Origin: Poecilobothrus nobilitatus
Lineage: Eukaryota; Arthropoda; Insecta; Diptera; Dolichopodidae
Reading direction: 5' to 3'
DNA: 64,000 bases
NCBI GenBank assembly: GCA_947095535.1
Contig: OX352773.1
Coordinates: 130,415,781 to 130,479,780, forward strand
Part shown: piece by piece, positions 57,045-64,000 of the stretch
How the letters are laid out: every line of letters starts with the position of its first letter
Position numbering within the stretch: the stretch's first letter is position 1
Notes under the pieces: model-generated
The model's input: the letters and a program-made list of their open reading frames with translations, nothing else
Told to the model about the DNA's origin: nothing
The model's database searches: none
Program-made: the position numbers and the translations under genes

Positions 57045-57530
57045 TCTTAATCTAACATTTTTTCTTTTAAAAGATGCATATATACATTAAAACAATTTTT
57101 AACAGCAACTCTTGTTTGATAAGTGTATAGGACAATTTGAATTAAAGTTTTCAATCTTTTGTAATGATGGCAAGTCTCTGCTTAGATCTTCTGTTTTAAC
57201 ACTGTCAATGTACTTTTGAAGGAAAAGTTTTTTTTGTTCTCCTTTAACATAAATTTTTTCCGTTGGCTCTAAATAGTGTTTTAATATACATTTTACATCT
57301 AAATATTTAACTAAACCGTTATTCCATTTAAGTCCATTTATTTTATTTTCGCAATACTGGTTATTATATTTCACATCTTGACTAAGCTCTTCAGCGGGAT
57401 ACGGTGCTTTGAAATGATACACAGTTGGAATTAAACTTCCTTTTTCAAGTATGGCTACCTCTTTTAAGAAATATTGTTTTTCATTTCCTTGCAAAAATTG
57501 TAGGTCAACTATAAAAACTTGTTTAACCAT
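57045..57530 (-). CDS. Polinton-associated minus-strand protein, nearly intact (unit 2)
   Basis: ATG at 57,530 (MVKQVFIVDLQFLQGNEKQY). The frame is open to 57,099 and then, after an apparent one-base shift at SNKSCC, probably continues to about 57,045 (KNCFNVYMHLLKEKML). Motifs: hydrophobic-Val-Asp-Leu-x-Phe start, FLKEVAILEKG, HFKAPYPAEELSQDVKYNNQ, NGLKWNNGLVKYLDVK, IYVKGEQKKLFLQKYI, and NCPIHLSNKSCC. I recognise this plan from abundant uncharacterised insect Polinton-linked proteins (FKPPxPxxxL ... HGIxWxxG ... CPxH ... CAxxN) but know no established function; the opening resembles the first motif of DEDD-type nucleases, which is only a suggestion. It is divergent from the ATPase, 90 bp apart. 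Confidence 0.55.
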
Positions 57531-57949
57531 GTCGAAGGTTTGTAAAAGAATGTTCAAATAACTAAATTTACATTTATATTCATTTCGAAAAAGAGCTGTT
57601 CATATAAATATAGGTTAGCAATGATTGTTTTAACTAATACAACTATGTTGTTTCACCCATTTACAATGATGGTGGCGGGGCCATCTTGCTGTGGTAAAAC
57701 CGCATTTATTCGTAATTTAATAAAATATAAAGAAGAAAAGAAGAAAATTTCTTTCTCTACTTTACAAACAAGTTATAAATAAATTATTACAATAGTGACT
57801 ATAAAAATTATTATAACCCAAAAAAGTGATCGAAGAGGGAAAAGAAAGCATATAAAAAATAAAGAAAAAGAAAAAAAAAAAAAAAAATTCAAACAAAAGT
57901 TCGATTTATTATTATTATATATTTTAAACCTATAAATACAATTTGAGAC

Positions 57950-58957
57950 ATGGCAAAAGTGTGTCCGGTATGCAGTATCTGTGTAGTTACTAGAGGCAAA
58001 TCTAAAGGTTTACAATGTAGTGGACCGTGCCAAAATTTTTTTCATACAAATTGTGGCGAAATTGCGGACGAGCTGTTTCAAGCTGTTAAAAATGGTAGTG
58101 CTACATGGAAATGTCCAGAATGTCCCACCAATAACGAACCTGTTGAAGAAACTTACGAATCTGAGGCAGAAGATAAAAGTGATGAAGTTTTTGATCAACT
58201 TACTACATTCGAACCAAAAAATTGTTCGGATGAAAATATGGGAACATTTTTAAAAAATTTAGGTTTGGTCATTTTGGATATAAAAAATTCACAAAATTTT
58301 CAAACTTCGCAAATCCAAGATATAATTAAACAAAATAAGGAAATTAAAAAAGAAAATGTTTTTATAAAAAAACGTTGTGCGGAAACAGAAAAAAATGTCA
58401 ATGAATTACAACAAAAAGTGAATAAATTGGAGGCGTTACTGGATGAAAAATATAAGGAAGAAAATAAAAATGATATTATTTTGGCTGGACTCCCGTCAAA
58501 AATTGATGACCCAATTAATGTGGTTTTAAAAATTGCAAACAAAATATCTGCCAATATATCTGCAACTGATATTATAAAAATAAACACAATAGACCAAAAA
58601 GCGAGAGAAAATGGAAAATTAAAAGGAAAATTGTATGTGGTTAAGCTCAAATCACAGGCAGGAAAAAATGAGTTACTTACGAAAAAGCAAAAATATAAAC
58701 ATTTATTTACCACTGAAATCAGCATTAAAAACCAAGATAGCCAGGTCAATAACGAAATTTTCTTTCGTCAACATCTATCAAAGCTGCAAACAAATTTGTA
58801 TTATGAAGCTAAAAAAATCAAGTTGTCAAATGATTTTCAATTTCTATGGGTCAAGAATAACCAAATTCTTTTACGTAAGAATGCCACAAGTAAAATATAT
58901 AAAATTTCTTCCTTCAATGATATCTCATATATTAAAAATACTTATAACATTAGTTAA
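57950..58957 (+). CDS. LINE ORF1 protein: PHD finger, coiled coil, FP-like C-terminus
   Basis: 335 codons from ATG 57,950 to TAA. Residues 5-58 form a PHD-type zinc finger: C5-x2-C8, C23-x3-C27, H32-x2-C35, C55-x2-C58 with the usual Trp two residues before C55. An acidic linker (EETYESEAEDKSDEVFDQ) is followed by a coiled coil at about 105-170 (EIKKENVFIKKRCAETEKNV, NELQQKVNKLEALLDE). Residues 175-245 (DIILAGLPSKIDDPINVV, KGKLYVVKLKS) resemble the RNA-binding fold of LINE ORF1p, and 270-320 (RQHLSKLQTNLYYEAKKIK, FQFLWVKNNQILLRKN) match the C-terminal domain shared with baculovirus FP proteins. It would bind element RNA; the PHD finger may contact histone tails. Confidence 0.8.
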   Translation: MAKVCPVCSICVVTRGKSKGLQCSGPCQNFFHTNCGEIADELFQAVKNGSATWKCPECPTNNEPVEETYESEAEDKSDEVFDQLTTFEPKNCSDENMGTFLKNLGLVILDIKNSQNFQTSQIQDIIKQNKEIKKENVFIKKRCAETEKNVNELQQKVNKLEALLDEKYKEENKNDIILAGLPSKIDDPINVVLKIANKISANISATDIIKINTIDQKARENGKLKGKLYVVKLKSQAGKNELLTKKQKYKHLFTTEISIKNQDSQVNNEIFFRQHLSKLQTNLYYEAKKIKLSNDFQFLWVKNNQILLRKNATSKIYKISSFNDISYIKNTYNIS

Positions 58958-58965
58958 TTTAAATT

Positions 58966-59120
58966 TAATTCAACTTTATTTTGTTTTATCATTAATAATC
59001 AATTACATTTTCACATATTATTATTTAATAATTAATTTTATAGTACAACTTTATTTTGTTTTATCATTAATAATCAATTACATTTTGACATATTATTATT
59101 TAATAAGTAATTTTATAATA
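58966..59120 (+). repeat. 75-bp tandem repeat between ORF1 and ORF2
   Basis: CAACTTTATTTTGTTTTATC starts at 58,971 and again at 59,046; the two 75-bp units are nearly identical and lie just after the ORF1 stop. The frame at 58,635-59,540 that crosses them is an artefact of this low-complexity DNA and of the ORF1 antiframe. Confidence 0.9.
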
Positions 59121-59671
59121 TCACTTTACAAAATAACAGGTGTTTTTAAAACAACACCTTACAAAGCACTATTATGGAAAAATGTTATCAATGATATGCT
59201 TTATAATAGTTTATATTTACATATAACATTGTTTGAACAAAAGGCCAAAACTATAAAAAAAAATCATAATTTTAGATTTACAATATTAAAAAACTGTAAC
59301 ACTATAATTACATATTACAATTACATAACAATTTTTAAAACTACGTTATATATAATCTATAATCTTAGAATAATTATAATAAAAACCTACACTATAATTT
59401 CATATAGCTATTACATTATTCTAAAAATTACTTTTTACAATTTCACACACTACTTTTTCTTAGAAATAACAAAACTTTTTTTTTTTATTTATCAAACAGA
59501 ATCTCAAAACAAAACTTTTTTTTTTTTTTTAAAAAAATAATAACTTGACATATAAAATTAATCTTAAACTATTACAAATATTATTTTTTTTGAATATATA
59601 TTTTTATATATTCAAAAGGTACTACATATTTTTATCACATTACTTAAAATTATTTTGTTTATGTTTTTTAA

Positions 59672-62551
59672 ATGGACTTAGACTTGGATGACAATTCTGA
59701 CATTTATGATGAATTAAGAGTAGATTATTTTTCAGGGGTAGATAGTAGTATGGTGAATATGAAGAGTGGTGAATATCAAACAAATTTCAATATTTTATAT
59801 CTAAACATACAAAGTTTGAGAAATAAACTATACAATTTAGAAACATTCATAAAAACATATGAATGTAATATTCATGTTCTAGTATTAACCGAAATATGGA
59901 TAAATGAACAGGAAAATCAATTTTTTAATATAGAAGGGTACAAATCATATTTTTCAAATCGCGAAATGCCGTATGGAGTTGTTGCTATTTATGTAAATGA
60001 GAACATAACAAGTAATTTAAGTTTTAGTTTAGAGTTTGAAAAATCGAATTTCTTAGTAATAAATCTTGTCGAACAAAAAATTAACATAGTAGCAATATAT
60101 CGATCGCACGAAACAAATATGAACTCTTTTCTTGAAAAAATGGATGATATATCAAGTAATTATAAAAATTCAATGATCTTTGGAGACTTTAATATTAATT
60201 TACTAAATAAAAATAATCAAGGAGTTATGAATTATGTAAATGTATTACTATCTAATGGTTTTATTGTGTATAATAAAGTTGCCAATGATTTTGCAACTAG
60301 AATAGGAAACACATCGAAAACAATCATTGACCACTTTATTACTGATATTGTCAAATACAAATATGATTTTCATATTATAAACACATTTTTATCAGACCAT
60401 AAAATGTTTTTCATAAGTTCTAATTTTAAGCCCATAGAAGAACAAATTGAAAACTTTATTACCGTCCTGAAGTATGAAAAATTAGCTGCAGACAATACTT
60501 GGAATAAGTTAGTTTCAATCGGGAACTTCGACGATTTTGTATTTGAGATAAGTTCTTTAGTGAGTAAATATACCAGAATTGTTAGAAAGAAAAGGTCTAA
60601 AGAAAAAAATGAATGGATGACAGACGAAATTAGAAACGTGATTAAAATTCGAGACTCTTTCTTCAAATATATGAAAAAATATCCTAACGATGAGCATGTT
60701 AATAGATTATATAAATTATATAAAAATAAAGTAAATCGGCTCATAACACATTCAAAAAAAAATTTTTATTCTGAACAAATTAAAAGAGACCCATGCAATA
60801 GTAAAAAATTATGGGATTTATATAAAAGGGTAATATTTAACAAAAAAAAAGACAGCACGAACAATCATATTAAAGAGCTAGAAATTAATGGGAAAGTATT
60901 AACTAAAAAAGAAGAAATTTGTGAATTAATGAACGAATTTTTTATCAATGTAACCAGGGAAATAAATGTTGACAATGATCCAATAGACCACGAATACCTA
61001 AATAGTTTTAGACGAAACCCTAGCTCCTTATTTGATCTAACACCCACCAGTAGTGAAGAGATATCGAATGCAATTAGCAAGCTGAAAACTGCTACAGCGA
61101 CGGGTTTCGATAATATTTCCATGAAATTCATTAAGAAATTCCAGGAACGACTAATACCGCTTCTTACCAAATTTATAAATAGTTCTTTCCTTTCTGGTAC
61201 TTTCCCAAACTCATTAAAAACTGCAATTGTTACTCCAATATTCAAAACAGGGAATGCCAAAGATAGGACAAACTACAGACCCATATCGGTTCTCAGCGCT
61301 TTCTCTAAAATCTTTGAATTTATTATAAAAAGTCGATTAGATAACTTTCTTACAAATAATCAAATATTTCACGACGAACAGTATGGTTTCGAAAAAAAAT
61401 CGAATACTACTGCTGCATGTCTTAGCTTAACCGACTTTGTATCAAAAAATATGGATGAAAAATTGCACGTTGGCTGTCTATTTCTAGACCTACAAAAGGC
61501 ATTTGACTGTGTGGACTATGAAATACTACAGTTTAAACTTTCGATGTTAAATTTCGACTCATCACAATTACACTTTTTTGACTCATATTTAACTAATCGA
61601 GAGCAGAGAGTTAGGATAGGTGATAGTTTGAGTGAATCAAGAACCATTATAAAAGGAGTGCCACAAGGTTTAATTTTAGGGCCACTTTTATTTAAGATAT
61701 ATTTAGATGATATAGCTCGATTGAAACTAAAAGGGCTTATTCAATTGTATGCGGATGATGCAGTGCTAAAATATGCGGAACGCGATGAAGAATCCCTGAG
61801 AACTTCCATCATGCATGATCTTCCCATTATTGAAGAATGGCTAAAAAAGCATCGTCTACTACTAAATGTGAAGAAAACTAAAATTTTATTATTCGAAAAT
61901 AGACAATGTACAAACCCCAATTTTACTTACAACGGTAATATTATTGAAGTTGTAAAACATTTTAATTATCTAGGGTTGCTTCTAGATAGCCGGCTGAAAT
62001 GGCAAGAGCACATAAATCACGTCATTAAAAAGATAACACCGTACATTTTTGTCTTACGTCGCATGAGAAATTTCTTTAATAAATCGGTTCTAAAAATAAT
62101 ATATTCTTCATATATACTATCAAATATTATGTATTTTAACCCAATATGGAGTAACACATGTCAAGCTCCTTTAGGCAAACTTGATATAGTTCATAAAAAA
62201 GCCATAAAAGCAATTCATAACTATCCTGTTAGAATTCCTACTAATATTCTATACTCTAGCCAATATTTAAGTCTGACAAACATTTGCAAATTAGAATTAT
62301 ATATAATAGCATTTAAAATAATTCATAATGAAATTAAGCATAATTTTATACTGAATAGGAGGTTTGAGATTCACAACCATAACACAAGAAATAAAAGTAA
62401 TTTTTATTTAACACTTTTTCGAACAAACAGACAAAAAAATAACTGTCTCTACAATAGTTTAAAATTATATAACGAGCTTCCAAACGATATAAAGGAAATA
62501 ACCCACTTTTGTACTTTTAAAAGAAAAATTAAAGAAATTATATTAAATTAA
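59672..62551 (+). CDS. LINE ORF2: APE endonuclease and reverse transcriptase
   Basis: 959 codons, uninterrupted, from ATG 59,672. Endonuclease residues 38-250: Asn45 in LYLNIQSLRNK, Glu74 in LTEIW, GDFN 171-174, IDH 219-221, and SDH 241-243, all catalytic positions present. Linker 290-400. RT about 450-730: TPIFKTGNAKDRTNYRPISV, Asp606 in LDLQKAFDCVD, GVPQG at 662-666, YADD at 693-696, and LGLLLDSRLKWQEHIN. The C-terminal part ends in RRFEIHNHNTRNKSNF and IKEIILN without RNase H, as in CR1/Jockey-group ORF2. It nicks DNA and primes reverse transcription at the target. Start choice is uncertain since ORF1 and ORF2 are separated by 714 bp. Confidence 0.9.
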   Translation: MDLDLDDNSDIYDELRVDYFSGVDSSMVNMKSGEYQTNFNILYLNIQSLRNKLYNLETFIKTYECNIHVLVLTEIWINEQENQFFNIEGYKSYFSNREMPYGVVAIYVNENITSNLSFSLEFEKSNFLVINLVEQKINIVAIYRSHETNMNSFLEKMDDISSNYKNSMIFGDFNINLLNKNNQGVMNYVNVLLSNGFIVYNKVANDFATRIGNTSKTIIDHFITDIVKYKYDFHIINTFLSDHKMFFISSNFKPIEEQIENFITVLKYEKLAADNTWNKLVSIGNFDDFVFEISSLVSKYTRIVRKKRSKEKNEWMTDEIRNVIKIRDSFFKYMKKYPNDEHVNRLYKLYKNKVNRLITHSKKNFYSEQIKRDPCNSKKLWDLYKRVIFNKKKDSTNNHIKELEINGKVLTKKEEICELMNEFFINVTREINVDNDPIDHEYLNSFRRNPSSLFDLTPTSSEEISNAISKLKTATATGFDNISMKFIKKFQERLIPLLTKFINSSFLSGTFPNSLKTAIVTPIFKTGNAKDRTNYRPISVLSAFSKIFEFIIKSRLDNFLTNNQIFHDEQYGFEKKSNTTAACLSLTDFVSKNMDEKLHVGCLFLDLQKAFDCVDYEILQFKLSMLNFDSSQLHFFDSYLTNREQRVRIGDSLSESRTIIKGVPQGLILGPLLFKIYLDDIARLKLKGLIQLYADDAVLKYAERDEESLRTSIMHDLPIIEEWLKKHRLLLNVKKTKILLFENRQCTNPNFTYNGNIIEVVKHFNYLGLLLDSRLKWQEHINHVIKKITPYIFVLRRMRNFFNKSVLKIIYSSYILSNIMYFNPIWSNTCQAPLGKLDIVHKKAIKAIHNYPVRIPTNILYSSQYLSLTNICKLELYIIAFKIIHNEIKHNFILNRRFEIHNHNTRNKSNFYLTLFRTNRQKNNCLYNSLKLYNELPNDIKEITHFCTFKRKIKEIILN

Positions 62552-63017
62552 TAATTAAACAGATGTTTTGGCTTTTGGTTCTGCAATTGGATTTTTTTTT
62601 TTCTTTTTTTATTTTATTTTTTTTTCTTTCATTCCTTTTTTTAAGTTTTTAATTACTAGTTATAATTATAGTGCTATATTAAAATAAACTTTTATAATAA
62701 AATTGTTGCAAAATATTTCTAACTGAATTTATAAGACCACACAGCTAAAGACCACAAAGCTAAGGTCACAGAAATTTTTTATTTTTCAATTATTTTTTAC
62801 ATTAAATTAATAAATCAATATATTCTTTCTTTTTTTTTTCTCTTAGAATAGAATTATACCATAAAACACCAATATTTAATTTGAATTATTATTTTGTTTT
62901 TTTCTGGTGTTTTTTGTTTTTGTTTTTTTTTTTTTTGTTTTTAATATATATTAAGAATGTTACCACGTTAATGTATTATTATGAAAAATAAATTAAATGA
63001 TGAAAAAAAAAAAAATA
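62552..63017 (+). other. LINE 3' UTR and A-rich tail
   Basis: T-rich runs (62,588-62,640; 62,915-62,940), AAGACCACA(C/A)AGCTAA repeats at about 62,733-62,765, and a terminal ATGATGAAAAAAAAAAAAA. The tail meets ATPase coding sequence at 63,018. Confidence 0.7.
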
Positions 63018-63543
63018 TATACTACCACATATTAATAGAATTATTTGGTGTAATCCAGACAAAAATGCTGTTCCACTATATATGAAAGATGTTGAATATA
63101 GTAACACTATTCCAGATTTTATTGATAATCAAGAACCTTTGTTAGTTATTATCGAAAATATGATGTTAAGTTCTCATGATAAGTTTGTATGTGATTTATT
63201 TACAGAGCATCACATCATAGAAATTTATCTGTAATATTTGTAACACAAAATGATTTTTACCAGGGTAAATTTTCAAGAGATATTTCACTAAACTGTAAAT
63301 ATTTAGTACTTTTCAAAAATCCAAGAGATAAATCGTAGATATTACCTCTAGCTCGCCAAATATATTCCAATCAAATTAAAGCATTTGAAAAAGTATATAA
63401 TGATGTGACATCAGTCCCATATGGCTATATATTAATAGATCTTACTGAAGACGTTAATGATATATTTCGATTAAGAAGTGATACATTCGGGAAAGGTTTG
63501 TGTTATTGTACGAGAGATCAATTAGAACAATTTGGGGAGGAAT

Positions 63544-63867
63544 ATGAAACGTTTGAAGACCAATCAACATATATTGCACCTATTAAAAACCTCTAAACTA
63601 AAATTCCAGAAAGTAATTATAAAACACTGTGACCCTGAAGTAATAAAAACATTTTGCGAAATCTCTTTAAATATTTTTAAAGGTAATTGTAATCTGAATA
63701 AAAAAGCAACAACCCAATTACGAAAGTATAAAAAAGAATTAAGATCACTTATTTGCCGGAAAAAATCTATAAATAGCAAAAGAAAAATTATTATTCAACG
63801 CGGTGGATTTTTATCTGCACTTCTTGGTGCAATACTATCAGGGATAATTGGAAATTTTATAAAATGA
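63544..63867 (+). CDS. Small basic pX-like Polinton protein, unit 2
   Basis: Better copy of the 49,003-49,293 gene. ATG 63,544 lies inside the ATPase 3' end (MKRLKTNQHILHLLKTSKLK) and the frame runs through HCDPEVIKTFCEISLNIF, LRKYKKELRSLICRKK and IIIQRGGFLSALLGAILSGI to TGA at 63,865-63,867. About 107 codons: a basic centre and hydrophobic C-terminus, probably a core or membrane-active virion protein by comparison with adenovirus pX, which is uncertain. It overlaps the ATPase by 53 nt and the next ATG by 4 nt. Confidence 0.65.
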   Translation: MKRLKTNQHILHLLKTSKLKFQKVIIKHCDPEVIKTFCEISLNIFKGNCNLNKKATTQLRKYKKELRSLICRKKSINSKRKIIIQRGGFLSALLGAILSGIIGNFIK

Positions 63868-64000
63868 ATAATACAACATTTAATAAAATGATAATTTTAA
63901 AACCTGAGATTTATGAAAGAATGAAGCAAAATGCAGACATTGAACTCAATGAATTGGATAAAAATATGAAAAATATATTGTTAAATAAACATCTCACGGA
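63864..64000 (+). CDS. Polinton 229-aa protein, N-terminal part, unit 2 (cut by window end)
   Basis: First 45 codons from ATG 63,864, overlapping the previous stop as ATGA, identical in plan to 49,290 onward (IILKPEIYERMKQNADIEL). It continues past the window. No lesion is seen so far. Confidence 0.7.
   Translation, partial: MNNTTFNKMIILKPEIYERMKQNADIELNELDKNMKNILLNKHLT

Larger units (their letters stand above)
57740..63017 (+). mobile_element. CR1/Jockey-group LINE with two intact ORFs
   Basis: A 5.28-kb non-LTR retrotransposon inserted in the unit 2 ATPase. Comparison with the uninterrupted unit 1 sequence (GAAGAAAATATACTACC) sets the borders. Left of the insert the GAAGAAAA word appears twice, possibly part of a target duplication. 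It has a 5' UTR with a long A run (57,871-57,888), ORF1, a 714-bp inter-ORF region with a 75-bp tandem repeat, ORF2, a 450-bp 3' UTR with T-runs, and a 13-A tail. Both ORFs are open, which makes it probably the youngest element in the window. Confidence 0.85.
57621..63596 (+). pseudogene. Packaging ATPase, unit 2, split by LINE
   Basis: ATG 57,621 gives MIVLTNTTMLFHPFTMMVAG followed by an intact Walker A (GPSCCGKT). Codons run to 57,739, where a 5.28-kb LINE is inserted; the rest is at 63,018-63,596. Downstream, Walker B reads LLVIIENMM instead of LLVIIDDMM, a loss of both acidic residues. It shares with unit 1 the frameshift at HHIIEIYL and the TAG after RDKS (63,336-63,338). The C-terminal part (63,405-63,596) is open and ends at TAA 63,594-63,596. 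Confidence 0.85.
56709..64000 (+). mobile_element. Polinton/Maverick-type unit 2 (runs off window)
   Basis: Head-to-tail second copy, offset 9,312 from unit 1 at its start. It matches 47,397-48,437 up to 57,739, is interrupted by a LINE (57,740-63,017), and resumes to the end of the window matching 48,435-49,426. The better preserved minus-strand gene and pX-like gene show that it decayed independently after separating. Whether later genes, including any DNA polymerase, follow cannot be seen. Confidence 0.8.

Noticed and set aside
58635..59540. 301-codon open frame on the plus strand
   Set aside because: It overlaps ORF1 in another frame and then runs through Tyr/Ile/Phe low-complexity DNA and the 75-bp repeat; ORF1 in the other frame has clear domains.
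60370..61260. Minus-strand frames within LINE ORF2
   Set aside because: They are shadows of the intact 959-codon ORF2 on the plus strand.

Overview
The window is strongly AT-rich eukaryotic DNA, almost certainly from an insect. A fly or close relative is plausible: the sequence is full of ACATACATATGTATGTA-type runs, and it carries an errantivirus with a baculovirus-F-like env, an LOA/I-type LINE with a DUF4780-like ORF1, and a DINE-1/Helentron-like repeat with a (GGAC)n block. I see no host protein-coding gene, rRNA or tRNA. Nearly everything recognisable is a mobile element or a piece of one, with many nested insertions, so the window reads as a heterochromatin-like graveyard containing one fresh insertion.

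Layout. 1-11 kb: a direct-repeat pair, a CR1/Jockey-like RT relic (about 2.3-3.9 kb, minus), a TIR transposon (5,219-6,449), an almost perfect 1.9-kb tandem duplication (5,848-9,650), and satellite-like repeats. 11.8-15.6 kb: an LOA-like LINE on the minus strand, split by a 1.5-kb Helentron-like element (12,821-14,355). 16.0-17.8 kb: a Ty1/copia relic. 17.8-26.8 kb: AT-rich DNA with a 120-bp-arm palindrome made from a Penelope/GIY-YIG-like 3' end, then an array of 630-760-bp repeats. 26.8-38.9 kb: an errantivirus on the minus strand with PBS, PPT, gag, pol and env, carrying an internal 3.26-kb pol/env tandem duplication and a second Helentron-like insertion in env. 38.9-41.6 kb: a third Helentron-like copy and its diverged relatives. 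42.4-44.6 kb: a duplicated block, a 200-N gap, and an LOA-like LINE 3' end. 45.6-47.4 kb: a second copy of the 22.5-26.8 kb repeat.

47.4-64 kb is the most interesting part: two head-to-tail copies (starting at 47,397 and 56,709) of a Polinton/Maverick-type, virus-derived unit. Unit 1 encodes, in compact and often overlapping order, a packaging ATPase, a small basic pX-like protein, a 229-aa protein, a penton-like protein, a pVI-like protein, a double-jelly-roll major capsid relic, a small unknown gene, an adenain-type protease, a 187-aa protein and a chromodomain integrase. No protein-primed DNA polymerase is visible. Several genes are broken, and some breaks are shared by both units. Three ORFs (229, 304 and 187 aa) are still open. 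Unit 2 has its ATPase interrupted by a 5.28-kb LINE (57,740-63,017) with both ORFs intact, probably the youngest insertion here; unit 2 runs off the end of the window.

Relative order of events can be read from the nesting. Unit 1 and unit 2 share a nonsense codon in the ATPase, so decay began before they separated. The errantivirus duplication copied two pre-existing frameshifts. Helentron-like copies sit inside both the LOA LINE and the errantivirus env, so they are younger than those elements.
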